DNA of 7,041 nucleotides from an uncultured Anaeroplasma sp. (GCA_934216145.1 CAKQBG010000069.1:1-7041); one strand, 5' to 3'. Counted from the first letter of the stretch, positions 1 through 5,668 are shown. Made by a program: numbers and translations. Notes: generated by a model not told the origin, from the letters alone.

Positions 1-39
1 AAGGTTACACAAAGTCATTTTTGTGTAGGGCTTTTCCAT
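1..39 (-). CDS. Possible 5' end of an ORF running off the left edge
   Basis: An ATG at 37-39 on the minus strand opens a frame that reads MEKPYTKMTLCNL and stays open to the window edge. Only 13 codons are visible and there is no clear Shine-Dalgarno sequence; the nearest candidate, AGGT, lies about 15 nt upstream. I do not recognise the family. The same bases form a hairpin (7-13 with 20-26), and ggttaca at 3-9 is repeated inverted as tgtaacc at 72-78. The stretch could instead be non-coding, or the end of a mobile element. Confidence 0.2.
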   Translation of the reverse strand, partial: MEKPYTKMTLCNL

Positions 40-115
40 TGGTTTTATTTTTTACCTATTTACGAGTGAACTGTAACCCAACGTGAGTTGTAAAAGTTAC
101 TATTTAATATTTACT

Positions 116-151
116 CAAGTATTATACTTATCTATATATAAAAAATACTTG
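116..151. repeat. Inverted repeat downstream of the J-domain gene
   Basis: The 8-base arms CAAGTATT (116-123) and AATACTTG (144-151) are perfect reverse complements around a 20-base AT-rich loop. They lie 26 bases past the J-domain gene's stop codon, where a transcript end would be expected. No T-run follows the stem on the minus strand, so it is a poor intrinsic terminator. Nothing else is evident in bases 40-176. Confidence 0.35.
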
Positions 152-176
152 AATGATGATATATGGATAATACTTA

Positions 177-728
177 TTATAATATAAATGGTAATAGATT
201 TAATGCTATACCTATAATTGATAATAATAAATAAAATCTAGCATTCTTTTTAAACAATCTACCAAATAAAAAATAATTAATAATACCTACAAATGGCATA
301 AATAAAGAAAAAATAGATGTAATTATGCTTGGTGAAAATTTATCCTTATATCCCTCACTATTCTTTTTAGGGTCGTATGAATAATAATAGTAGGTTTGAC
401 CATTTTGATATGAGGTATTATAGCTATTACTATTAAAGCCACTAAATGTATTAGAATTGCTATAATAATTATATGTCTTATTATCTGGATTAATAGTATT
501 ATTAATTACTTCATTAGCTAAATTTATATTATTCTTTATATAATCATATGAATCTTTCATTTTAGAAAATTCACTACCATCCTTATATCTATTATCGCTA
601 CAAGTATCAGGATGATACATTTTAGCTAATCTTAAATAACTCTTCTTTAATTCTGATTCTTCAATATTATGGTCTGGTTTTATCTCTAATTCCTGTAATG
701 CATCTAATACTTTAACTTCCTCATTCAT
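177..728 (-). CDS. Membrane-anchored J-domain (DnaJ-like) protein
   Basis: A 183-residue protein with an N-terminal J domain (about residues 5-68). The diagnostic HPD tripeptide is at 39-41, preceded by a helix of the form LKKSYLRLAKMY. In the DnaJ family, HPD stimulates the ATPase of DnaK-type Hsp70. Residues about 75-125 are a low-complexity linker rich in Asn, Tyr and Ser. Two hydrophobic segments follow (about 132-157 and 163-183), the second ending at the C-terminus. The Gly/Phe, zinc-finger and client-binding regions of classical DnaJ are absent, so this is a specialised co-chaperone likely to recruit Hsp70 to the inner face of the membrane. The start is well supported: AGGAGGTA (734-741) sits 5 nt upstream of the ATG. 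No clear promoter was found. The strong terminator at 794-824 isolates the gene from the operon upstream. Its substrate is unknown. Confidence 0.9.
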   Translation of the reverse strand: MNEEVKVLDALQELEIKPDHNIEESELKKSYLRLAKMYHPDTCSDNRYKDGSEFSKMKDSYDYIKNNINLANEVINNTINPDNKTYNYYSNSNTFSGFNSNSYNTSYQNGQTYYYYSYDPKKNSEGYKDKFSPSIITSIFSLFMPFVGIINYFLFGRLFKKNARFYLLLSIIGIALNLLPFIL

Positions 729-793
729 GATACTACCTCCTTTTTTTCTTTAAATATACATTAAAATTATGGTAGAATTATGTTTAAAATATG

Positions 794-824
794 AAAAAAA
801 GCGCCAAAGTTTCACCTTAGCGCT
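794..824 (-). terminator. Strong intrinsic terminator of the transporter/DUF1294 operon
   Basis: Read on the minus strand, AGCGCTAAGGT pairs with ACTTTGGCGCT through 11 base pairs (two G-T wobbles) around a GAA loop, followed directly by seven T. The stem begins inside the TAG stop codon (823-825) of the 68-residue membrane protein, so the terminator is packed against the end of that gene. It is the first convincing terminator downstream of the T-box-controlled transporter genes. Confidence 0.92.
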
Positions 825-1029
825 ATCTTTTAAATATGTTCATTAAAAAAGTAAATAAAATAGTAACAATACTTGAAATAGAAATAATTATAATACCTAA
901 TACTTGATTTGTTTTTAACAATGCTACTCCAGCCCATATTAATGGAAATGAAATTGAAAGTATGATACTTATAAGCATAAGCTTGAAATTAGACATTTTA
1001 GAATGAGATTTTTCTAATGATGTTTTCAT
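823..1029 (-). CDS. Small two-helix membrane protein, unknown function
   Basis: A 68-residue protein with a short basic N-terminus (residues 1-14) and two hydrophobic segments (about 15-37 and 43-65), ending in a basic FKR tail. I recognise no family motif. Its ATG overlaps the TAA of the DUF1294 gene by one base, and its Shine-Dalgarno GGAGGTA (1037-1043) lies inside the last codons of that gene, so translation is probably coupled and the two proteins may act together. An intrinsic terminator starts within its stop codon, making it the last gene of the transcript. Codon use and AT content match the surrounding native genes. The clean ribosome site, coupling and terminator placement make it a credible gene despite its size. 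Confidence 0.72.
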   Translation of the reverse strand: MKTSLEKSHSKMSNFKLMLISIILSISFPLIWAGVALLKTNQVLGIIIISISSIVTILFTFLMNIFKR

Positions 1030-1337
1030 TATTTTATACCTCCAAGCTTAATAAATACCATAAATGCTATAACAAGTAGCTCTATTATAATAGATAAATA
1101 TATAACTACTGAAAAATAGATTTTATTTGTTTTATGATGAAAGGCAATTCTTCCTAAAAAGCTACCTATTGCTCCACCATAAAAAGCACTTGATAATAAG
1201 GTCTTTTCCTTTATTCTATCTTGTCCCTTTATAGCTAATTTTTTATCCCTATTATATAATATAAAGCTTACTATAGATGCTATCGATAAAAAGATTACAT
1301 ATAATATTAGGATATAATCAATATAATTTAAAGTCAT
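1029..1337 (-). CDS. DUF1294 family membrane protein
   Basis: A 102-residue integral membrane protein. The order of conserved features matches DUF1294: a first hydrophobic helix (about 5-28), then DKKLA at 31-35, RIKEKTLL at 41-48, a Gly-rich GGAIGSFLG at 54-62, the HHKTNK signature at 67-72, and a final hydrophobic segment (about 74-97). The family is widespread in bacteria and has no established biochemical function. The start is supported by GGAGGA (1345-1350) 7 nt upstream of the ATG. It lies 54 nt downstream of the ABC ATPase gene with no convincing terminator between, so co-transcription with the transporter is likely. A weak internal promoter in that gap cannot be excluded (TTGAAT, 17 nt, TAATAT on the minus strand). 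Its stop codon overlaps the start of the next small membrane protein. Confidence 0.9.
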   Translation of the reverse strand: MTLNYIDYILILYVIFLSIASIVSFILYNRDKKLAIKGQDRIKEKTLLSSAFYGGAIGSFLGRIAFHHKTNKIYFSVVIYLSIIIELLVIAFMVFIKLGGIK

Positions 1338-1391
1338 TTTTTAATCCTCCAAATATAATATTAGTTTAAAAAATAATATTATTCAATAACT

Positions 1392-2108
1392 TTATAATAC
1401 TTTAGAGAAAAATTCCTTTAAACGTTCAGATTTAGGATTATTAAATACCTCAATAGGACTACCATCCTCAACAATCTTCTTTTGATCTACAAATAATACT
1501 CTAGTTGAAACCTCTTTAGCAAATTTCATTTCATGAGTAACAATACAAATAGTCATACCACTTTTAGCTAAATCTCTAATAACCTCTAATACCTCATTAA
1601 CCATTTCAGGATCTAAAGCACTAGTTGGTTCATCAAAAAGCATTACCTCAGGATTCATCATTAAAGCTCTAACAATTGCAATTCTTTGCTTTTGTCCTCC
1701 CGAAAGCTTTAATGGATATGATGAAGCCTTATCCTTAAGATTTACTCTTTCAAGTAGCTCCATAGCTTTTTCAATTGCGGCATTTTTAGTCATTATCTTT
1801 AGCTCAACTGGAGCTAATATCATATTATCTAATACTGTTAAATGAGGAAATAATTCAAATTGCTGAAATACCATTCCTATTTTCTTTCTTATCTCATTAA
1901 TATTTTTATTAGATATAGCCTCTCCTTCAAATATTACCTCTCCCATTTTAGGCTCTACTAAATAATTCATAGTACGAATTAAGGTAGATTTACCTGAACC
2001 ACTAGGCCCTATAATTGAAACAACCTCTCCTTTATCGATTGTCAAATTAATATCATCTAATATTATATTACTTTGATAGGAAACTGTAATATTCTTAAGC
2101 GTTAGCAT
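1392..2108 (-). CDS. Polar amino-acid ABC transporter, ATP-binding subunit (GlnQ/ArtM type)
   Basis: A 238-residue ATPase, close to the usual length for this family, that powers uptake through the adjacent permease. All nucleotide-binding motifs are intact: Walker [10 protein letters not shown] (34-42), Q-loop Gln82 in VFQQF, signature LSGGQKQR (135-142), Walker B VMLFDE (155-160), D-loop SALD (163-166) and switch His192 in VTHE. These features, and the absence of a C-terminal extension, fit the polar amino-acid uptake subfamily and not lipid or drug exporters. The ATG lies inside the last codons of the permease gene (14 nt overlap), and an in-frame TGA two codons upstream rules out an earlier start. 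Its own Shine-Dalgarno (AAAGGA) is about 12 nt away, further than ideal, so coupled translation is likely. The substrate cannot be read from this subunit. Confidence 0.97.
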   Translation of the reverse strand: MLTLKNITVSYQSNIILDDINLTIDKGEVVSIIGPSGSGKSTLIRTMNYLVEPKMGEVIFEGEAISNKNINEIRKKIGMVFQQFELFPHLTVLDNMILAPVELKIMTKNAAIEKAMELLERVNLKDKASSYPLKLSGGQKQRIAIVRALMMNPEVMLFDEPTSALDPEMVNEVLEVIRDLAKSGMTICIVTHEMKFAKEVSTRVLFVDQKKIVEDGSPIEVFNNPKSERLKEFFSKVL

Positions 2109-2889
2109 GTTTCATTAATTTCCTTTCTAAAAGTGATAATAGCTTTGTAATAACAAAAACAATAACAAAATAGACAACACCCATAACTAAATATACAGTA
2201 GTAAAATCATAAGTATTATTAGCTATAGCCTTAAATGCTTGAGTTAAATCATAAGCTCCAACAAAGCCTACAATTGAGGTTTCCTTTACAAGAGTAACAA
2301 GCTCATTACCTAAACTAGGTAAAGCATTTCTAAATGCTTGAGGAAAAATAACCTTCTGCATTACTGTAGAATAAGACATACCAAGGCTTCTACCTGCTTC
2401 CATTTGTCCAGCTGGTACAGCATTAATACCACCTCTAATTATTTCAGAAACATAAGCTCCTGAATTCAATCCAAAGGAAAGCATTGCTACATATAAAGAA
2501 TCAATTCTAGATGATGCAAAAATAATAAAATAGATAATTAATAGCTGAACTAGCATAGGAGTACCTCTAAAGATACTCACATATGCTTTAAATATATTTT
2601 TTAGAATAATAACAAATGTATTATTGCTATTAATTCCTAATACCAAGCAGGTAATTAATCCTAATATTACTCCTAAAACAAAGGCAACAATAGTTATAAA
2701 TAATGTATTAACTAAGCCTCTAAATAAATTAGTGTAGTTTTTAGAATTACCAAAATTAAGTTTTAATGATTCAATTAGTCCTTCACGGAATACAATTCCT
2801 AAAATAATTAAGGTAATAATAATTACTAAAACCATTAAAAATGTTACTATTTGATTTTTTGAAAATTTACTTTTTATTTTACTGAACAT
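2095..2889 (-). CDS. Polar amino-acid ABC transporter, permease subunit (HisM/GlnP family)
   Basis: A 264-residue inner-membrane subunit. Hydrophobic segments lie at about 15-34, 62-86, 113-125 and 229-251. Family-typical motifs are FRGTPMLVQ (107-115) and the EAA loop that contacts the ATPase, running from about 160 to 185 with core EAGRSLGMS (164-172) and [10 protein letters not shown] (182-191), then LVKETS (200-205). The first 45 residues, including a basic start, form a longer N-terminus than in the shortest family members. The gene overlaps the binding-protein gene by 11 nt and the ATPase gene by 14 nt. No recognisable Shine-Dalgarno precedes the ATG, and the upstream bases are AT-rich and lack GGAGG. 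Translation therefore probably depends on ribosomes finishing the binding-protein gene, which would also keep permease levels below those of the binding protein. Confidence 0.96.
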   Translation of the reverse strand: MFSKIKSKFSKNQIVTFLMVLVIIITLIILGIVFREGLIESLKLNFGNSKNYTNLFRGLVNTLFITIVAFVLGVILGLITCLVLGINSNNTFVIILKNIFKAYVSIFRGTPMLVQLLIIYFIIFASSRIDSLYVAMLSFGLNSGAYVSEIIRGGINAVPAGQMEAGRSLGMSYSTVMQKVIFPQAFRNALPSLGNELVTLVKETSIVGFVGAYDLTQAFKAIANNTYDFTTVYLVMGVVYFVIVFVITKLLSLLERKLMKHANA

Positions 2890-3685
2890 AATATTTGCTG
2901 ATAATTGCGTCTAAAGAACCATCACTCATAGACTTATCAATAAATTCATTTAATGAATCAATTAAGCTATCGTTTCCCTTAGCACATGCAATCGCATATT
3001 CCTCCTCTGTTAAAGATACATTTAATACTATAAGATCATTATACTTCTTAATATAAAGATCTGCTGGTGCTTTATCGATAATTACTGCATCAATTTGACC
3101 ATTTGATAAAGCTTGAGTTGCCATAATACCATCATCAAAGCTCTTTAACTCTGCTCCACTAATTCCAGCAAACTCCAAATCCTCATCACCCTGAATATAA
3201 GCTTCGCCTGTAGTTCCCTTTTGAGCACCAATCTTAGCCTTACTTTCACTTAATTTTGCCAAAATATCATCTGCAGTAGTTAAATTACTATAAACACTAT
3301 TATTCTTAACAATAACTACTTGACTAGCCTTATAATAAGTTTTTGTGAATGATACAATTTTTTCTCTTTTTTCAGTCTTAGTCATGCCTGCAATACCTAC
3401 ATCTGCCTTATTAGAATTAATAGTAGGTGCAATCGCATCAAAATCAATATTATTAATCTTTAATTCAACATCTAATGAATCAGCATAGGCTTTCATAAAA
3501 TCAATATCAATTCCCTTAAATTCATTATTCTCAATATACTCAAATGGTTGGAAGGTAGCATTTGTTGCTACTATAATCTCCTTTTTAGCTTTAATTTCAT
3601 CAACTCCATTAAAGCTTGATGAGCATGAGCTTAATACTAATGCTCCTACAACTGGTAAACAATACAATAATTTTTTTAGTTTCAT
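2879..3685 (-). CDS. Amino-acid-binding lipoprotein of the ABC transporter (solute-binding protein family 3)
   Basis: A 268-residue extracytoplasmic receptor. A short basic start, a hydrophobic stretch and the lipobox LSSC place the lipidated Cys at residue 21, so the mature protein is tethered to the outer face of the membrane. The fold is the SBP family-3 type: IIVATNATFQPFEY (37-50), FKGIDIDFM (56-64) and GMTKTEKREKIVSF (100-113). Arg107 is the residue expected to bind the ligand carboxylate. QKGTTGEAY (155-163) and IIDKAP (202-207) follow, with Asp204 expected to bind the amino group. These features point to a polar or basic amino acid, but the exact ligand is not decidable by eye. AGGAGGAG (3693-3700) lies 7 nt before the ATG. 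It is the first gene after the T-box leader, so it should be made most when the cognate tRNA is uncharged. Confidence 0.96.
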   Translation of the reverse strand: MKLKKLLYCLPVVGALVLSSCSSSFNGVDEIKAKKEIIVATNATFQPFEYIENNEFKGIDIDFMKAYADSLDVELKINNIDFDAIAPTINSNKADVGIAGMTKTEKREKIVSFTKTYYKASQVVIVKNNSVYSNLTTADDILAKLSESKAKIGAQKGTTGEAYIQGDEDLEFAGISGAELKSFDDGIMATQALSNGQIDAVIIDKAPADLYIKKYNDLIVLNVSLTEEEYAIACAKGNDSLIDSLNEFIDKSMSDGSLDAIISKYYVQ

Positions 3686-3736
3686 TTTTCTTCTCCTCCT
3701 AATTTAATAATTGAAACCAATCTCAATATTAAGAGC

Positions 3737-3771
3737 AAAAAAAAGCCCTTAAACATTGAATGTCTAAGGAC
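3737..3771 (-). terminator. T-box leader terminator
   Basis: On the minus strand GTCCTTAGACATT pairs with AATGTTTAAGGGC in a near-perfect stem with a tiny loop, followed by eight T (3737-3744). Its 5' arm contains CCTTAG, the same bases the antiterminator needs, so the two folds exclude each other. It ends about 50 nt before the binding-protein start codon. Confidence 0.93.
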
Positions 3772-3798
3772 GTAATTATATACGTGGTGCCACCTTAG
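3764..3798 (-). promoter_or_regulatory. T-box antiterminator helix with tRNA-acceptor bulge
   Basis: CTAAGG (3793-3798) pairs with CCTTAG (3764-3769), and ACGTA (3781-3785) pairs with TACGT (3770-3774). Between the two 5' arms is a 7-nt bulge TGGCACC (3786-3792). This is the canonical architecture in which TGGN binds the NCCA end of uncharged tRNA. The N base is C at 3789. Confidence 0.93.
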
Positions 3799-4010
3799 TT
3801 AATTACTATTCTCACAAATAGTAAAACTCTATGAGTTCTATCAAACTCAGACGCGATTACGGGCGAACCCGGCAAACTCTACTACCAATTTCAAGCTGCA
3901 GCTCCAAGAGGCGTTCATCTAAAAATAACAATATCATCCTTTCACCAACTGATGACTCGCTAAATAGCATTTTAAGATTACTATTTCTTTTCATTGCTTT
4001 TATGTTATTT

Positions 4011-4038
4011 ATTATATTTATAATTTCTAATTTGTAAA
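4011..4038 (-). promoter_or_regulatory. Sigma-A-type promoter of the T-box/transporter operon
   Basis: Minus-strand -35 TTTACA (4033-4038), a 16-nt spacer and a perfect -10 TATAAT (4011-4016). The expected start is near 4003-4005, immediately before stem I of the T-box, which independently supports the assignment. Confidence 0.82.
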
Positions 4039-4185
4039 GTTAAAATATAATAAAAACGTTTACATTAGTTTAAATGTTTAAATATTGATATTTTATTTAA
4101 AAAAATTAAGACGTTTTGAAATATTATTCTATAGTATAAATAATTATAGATTAAAATTATGAATAAAATAAATTCAATTTTCATT

Positions 4186-4220
4186 AGAATTTTTAGATAA
4201 ATAATATAATCTTAAATTCT
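4186..4220. repeat. AT-rich inverted repeat
   Basis: AGAATTT (4186-4192) and AAATTCT (4214-4220) are reverse complements. The inner AGAT (4195-4198) and ATCT (4209-4212) extend the hairpin. In sequence this AT-rich such palindromes can arise by chance, and no function is evident. Confidence 0.35.
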
Positions 4221-4230
4221 AAATATATAA

Positions 4231-4287
4231 AAAGTGAGGTGTGAAAAAATAGAATTTTTTAAATCTATAATGTTCACACCTCCTTTT
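4231..4287. repeat. Long inverted repeat built on a Shine-Dalgarno-like sequence
   Basis: GAGGTGTGAA (4236-4245) and TTCACACCTC (4273-4282) are perfect reverse complements. They extend outward through AAAG/TTTT with one mismatch, and ATAGA/TCTAT (4249-4253, 4264-4268) pair inside the loop. On the minus strand the first arm reads AAAAGGAGGTGTGAA, a full-strength Shine-Dalgarno followed 7 nt later by ATT in an open frame of about 20 codons. The plus strand also carries a short open frame. Neither has a normal start codon well placed, so this is annotated as a repeat and not a gene. Confidence 0.6.
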
Positions 4288-4314
4288 GGTCTAGATTAAT
4301 ACTATTAATGAATG

Positions 4315-4368
4315 AAAAAATGTAACTTTTAAAGCGATAATCTCCCTTACCCCATAGTTACATTTTTT
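4315..4368. terminator. Probable bidirectional terminator after the DUF3990 cassette
   Basis: AAAAAATGTAAC (4315-4326) and GTTACATTTTTT (4357-4368) are perfect 12-base reverse complements around a 30-nt loop. Each strand therefore ends its stem in a run of T. It lies 21 bases past the last stop codon of the cassette, where a terminator is expected. The stem is AT-rich and the loop long, so efficiency may be modest. The same structure could mark an element end. Confidence 0.6.
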
Positions 4369-4388
4369 ATTTATTGAACAATTTTGTT

Positions 4389-4595
4389 TTATGTGGTTTG
4401 GCGAGACTTGATATAAAGGTCAATATCGTTGACAATATATCTCGTTCCCGTGGTATGCAATGCCTCATAAAAATCTTGGATATATTCGAATACCGAATAC
4501 TTATTGAACAAGGTCATAACGTCCTTGCCCGTCATTCCTTTTTGGTTTTTGTATTCTTCAACACAAAGCACCATAAATGGTAATTCTTTACTCAT
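4389..4595 (-). CDS. DUF3791-like small protein, last gene of the cassette
   Basis: A 68-residue soluble protein. The second half, with LFNKYSVFEYIQDFYEALHT leading to YIVNDIDLYI (53-62), resembles DUF3791, whose members typically end with an LHT(Q/T) segment followed by YIV-DI. From memory, DUF3791 proteins are often encoded beside DUF3990 proteins, which supports the assignment, but no biochemical role is established. GGAGGAA (4602-4608) lies 6 nt before the ATG. The start is separated from the preceding gene by only 3 nt, so all four cassette genes are probably one transcript. Codons are more G/C-rich than in the native genes. It might be an antitoxin, immunity or accessory subunit for the DUF3990 protein, which is inference from context. 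Confidence 0.78.
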   Translation of the reverse strand: MSKELPFMVLCVEEYKNQKGMTGKDVMTLFNKYSVFEYIQDFYEALHTTGTRYIVNDIDLYIKSRQTT

Positions 4596-4598
4596 AGT

Positions 4599-4835
4599 TC
4601 ATTCCTCCGGAAATACAACTTCTCCCGTCTCTCTCTCGTGTTTCCACATTGAATAAACGGTCATAGGGCTGAAATGCCACATCTTTGTTTCTTCTTTGGC
4701 AAGCATTTCATAGGTCTTGGAGTAATAAAATTCGTTCATAGCGGAAATATCGTCAAGCCCTTCGTTCTTCACAATAAGATCAACCGTTTGCGGTATAAGC
4801 GCGATACTCAATATAGAATTGAATTTCTCGTCCAT
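4599..4835 (-). CDS. Small conserved-looking protein of unknown function in the DUF3990 cassette
   Basis: A 78-residue acidic, soluble protein with no membrane segment. Its most distinctive part is FYYSKTYEMLAKEETKMWHF (36-55) followed by SPMTVYSMW (56-64), and it ends in an acidic PEE. The density of aromatic residues, together with EFYYSK resembling the FY-S pattern of some DUF3791 relatives, suggests a compact helical partner protein. I cannot name a family with confidence. Its Shine-Dalgarno AGGAGGTG (4843-4850) lies inside the last codons of the DUF3990 gene, 7 nt from the ATG, and the intergenic gap is 4 nt, so it is translated closely with its neighbour. It ends with TGA, like the two genes before it and unlike the native genes. 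Confidence 0.75.
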   Translation of the reverse strand: MDEKFNSILSIALIPQTVDLIVKNEGLDDISAMNEFYYSKTYEMLAKEETKMWHFSPMTVYSMWKHERETGEVVFPEE

Positions 4836-4839
4836 TTTA

Positions 4840-5319
4840 TCACACCTCCTCGGATTTTACGAATTTCAAGAGCGAAATTGCCTCGTTTGTCGCAAACACA
4901 TATTGGTTAAACAATTTCTTGTTCTTTAAAGCTTCAAGTGCTTGTTCTTTAGTTAAAAGTCCTGAAGAGTACACTTGGAGAGTTCTGTAAACATCATCAT
5001 TTGCGACTGCTCCGATTATAAGGTCATATTGCTCTCCGTCATACGTTCCGTTTCTGTGTGTAGAAACAAAGTCAAGCCATTCCTCATCGGGAGCATTGAA
5101 ACGCTTGATTTTAAGTAGTTTGCTACCGAAATTATCGTCTATTTCATACACATTGACCGTCGGTGTGCCGCCTCTGCGTACTACAACTTTTTTTGCAAAG
5201 TTCTCAGCTTGTGCCTTATTGGCTGTTGTATAGAAAACGTAACCAAAGTCAAGAAATCTATTTTGTTCGATAAGTCTCGGCTTTTCCACTACACTATTAC
5301 TACCGTGGTATAATATCAT
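4840..5319 (-). CDS. DUF3990 protein, putative ADP-ribosyltransferase-fold effector
   Basis: A 159-residue soluble protein matching the DUF3990 pattern: LYHGS (3-7), [10 protein letters not shown] (23-32), QAENFA (37-42), VNVYEI (55-60), EEWLDFV (79-85), VAND (105-108) and NQYVF (138-142) before LLKF. The first, second and last blocks resemble the three strands of the ADP-ribosyltransferase superfamily, suggesting His5, Tyr30 and Gln139 as a H-Y-Q triad that would hold NAD. Catalysis is unproven, and Gln in the third position often means altered or lost transferase activity. The usual family block has GFYTT; here it is VFYTT. The gene overlaps its upstream neighbour as ATGA, with GGAGG 7 nt before the start. 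Within a compact cassette of small proteins it is the best candidate for a toxin or effector. Confidence 0.85.
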   Translation of the reverse strand: MILYHGSNSVVEKPRLIEQNRFLDFGYVFYTTANKAQAENFAKKVVVRRGGTPTVNVYEIDDNFGSKLLKIKRFNAPDEEWLDFVSTHRNGTYDGEQYDLIIGAVANDDVYRTLQVYSSGLLTKEQALEALKNKKLFNQYVFATNEAISLLKFVKSEEV

Positions 5320-5621
5320 AACATAGCCTCCAACTTTTTTATTTGTACCTTTTCTTCTTTCAGCTTTTTTATAATTTCTTCTATCTGACTGCGGCGAGTA
5401 AGACCCTCACGAATTGCCGTTAAACTTTCCTCGTCCTTTCCGATATATTTACTTACTACCTTTTTTCCGTCACGGTAATACAAGTAATAATAGGTTTTGC
5501 CATTGACGATTTTAGGGGTTACTTTTCCTCTCGGTAGTGTTTCAAGCTCTTTTGTGTATTCGATTATCATTTTCTCGTTTCGTGCTTCTTCACGAGAGAT
5601 AACCGTCATTAGCATGCTCAT
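5316..5621 (-). CDS. DUF6788-like small protein, first gene of the cassette
   Basis: A 101-residue protein. Residues 29-61 (LPRGKVTPK, then [20 protein letters not shown]) resemble the DUF6788 pattern, a small strand-rich motif. A charged, probably coiled C-terminal helix follows (about 64-100), with many Glu and Lys. The [10 protein letters not shown] segment recalls nucleic-acid-binding modules linked to recombinases or restriction-type systems, so a DNA-binding regulator or antitoxin role is possible but unproven. The first ATG (5619-5621) is preferred because GGTGAT (5627-5632), complementary to the 16S anti-Shine-Dalgarno, lies 5 nt upstream. Met3 and Met5 have no ribosome site. It ends as ATGA overlapping the DUF3990 start. 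Its promoter lies only about 20 nt upstream, giving a very short leader. Confidence 0.78.
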   Translation of the reverse strand: MSMLMTVISREEARNEKMIIEYTKELETLPRGKVTPKIVNGKTYYYLYYRDGKKVVSKYIGKDEESLTAIREGLTRRSQIEEIIKKLKEEKVQIKKLEAML

Positions 5622-5639
5622 TCTTCATCACCCACTATT

Positions 5640-5668
5640 ATTATACCCAACTTTCATATTTTTGTTAA
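5640..5668 (-). promoter_or_regulatory. Sigma-A-type promoter of the DUF3990 cassette
   Basis: Minus-strand -35 TTAACA (5663-5668), one base from consensus, a 17-nt spacer and a perfect -10 TATAAT (5640-5645). The predicted start is near 5633, so the leader is only about 12 nt and consists almost entirely of the GGTGAT ribosome site. This leaves no room for leader-based control, so any regulation would be at the promoter itself. Confidence 0.78.

Larger units (their letters stand above)
3737..4004 (-). promoter_or_regulatory. T-box riboswitch controlling the amino-acid transporter operon
   Basis: A tRNA-sensing leader of about 265 nt. From 5' to 3' on the minus strand it has: stem I with the K-turn region ATGAAAAG and AGTA (3979-3982); the AGCGAG element; the distal hairpin TCATC/GATGA carrying GGTG; and a closing arm in which ATTTTTAGAT pairs with ATCTTAAAAT, leading to GAACGCCTCTTGGAGC around 3901-3916. 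A stem with CGGG-TTCG-CCCG follows, then two perfect hairpins (3832-3849 and 3803-3824), the T-box AAGGTGGCACCACG (3783-3796) and the terminator. Position relative to GAA gives specifier GCC at 3910-3912 (Ala). However, the variable base of TGGN is C (3789), which expects a tRNA with discriminator G73. Alternatives read one or more bases earlier are CGC (Arg) or AAC (Asn). Uncharged tRNA should allow read-through into the transporter genes. Confidence 0.96.
4039..4388. other. AT-rich intergenic stretch with several hairpins
   Basis: About 350 bases without a convincing gene, between the transporter promoter and the end of the DUF3990 cassette. It holds three separate inverted repeats (4186-4220, 4231-4287, 4315-4368) and otherwise only very AT-rich sequence. 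No clear sigma-A promoter was found on the plus strand. It may contain a small RNA, the worn end of a mobile element, or simply the junction between native DNA and the acquired cassette. Confidence 0.5.

Noticed and set aside
116..151. CRISPR-like or tandem repeats anywhere in the window
   Set aside because: Only isolated inverted repeats were seen. No regularly spaced direct repeats with spacers are present.
1338..1391. AT-rich inverted repeat between the ATPase and DUF1294 genes as a terminator
   Set aside because: The T-run falls in the loop and not after the stem, and the stem contains only A and T, so termination is unlikely.
3737..4004. tRNA gene suggested by the GGGTTCG-CCC segment in the leader
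   Set aside because: The segment is the stem-loop before the T-box in the riboswitch. No acceptor, D or anticodon arms surround it.
3831..4037. 68-codon plus-strand open frame
   Set aside because: It lies entirely within the T-box leader and its promoter, which are supported by conserved motifs on the opposite strand. It has no ribosome site.
4374..4583. 69-codon plus-strand open frame
   Set aside because: Antisense shadow of the DUF3791-like gene, without a ribosome site or family motif.
4674..4910. 78-codon plus-strand open frame
   Set aside because: Antisense shadow of the 78-residue cassette protein and the end of the DUF3990 gene.
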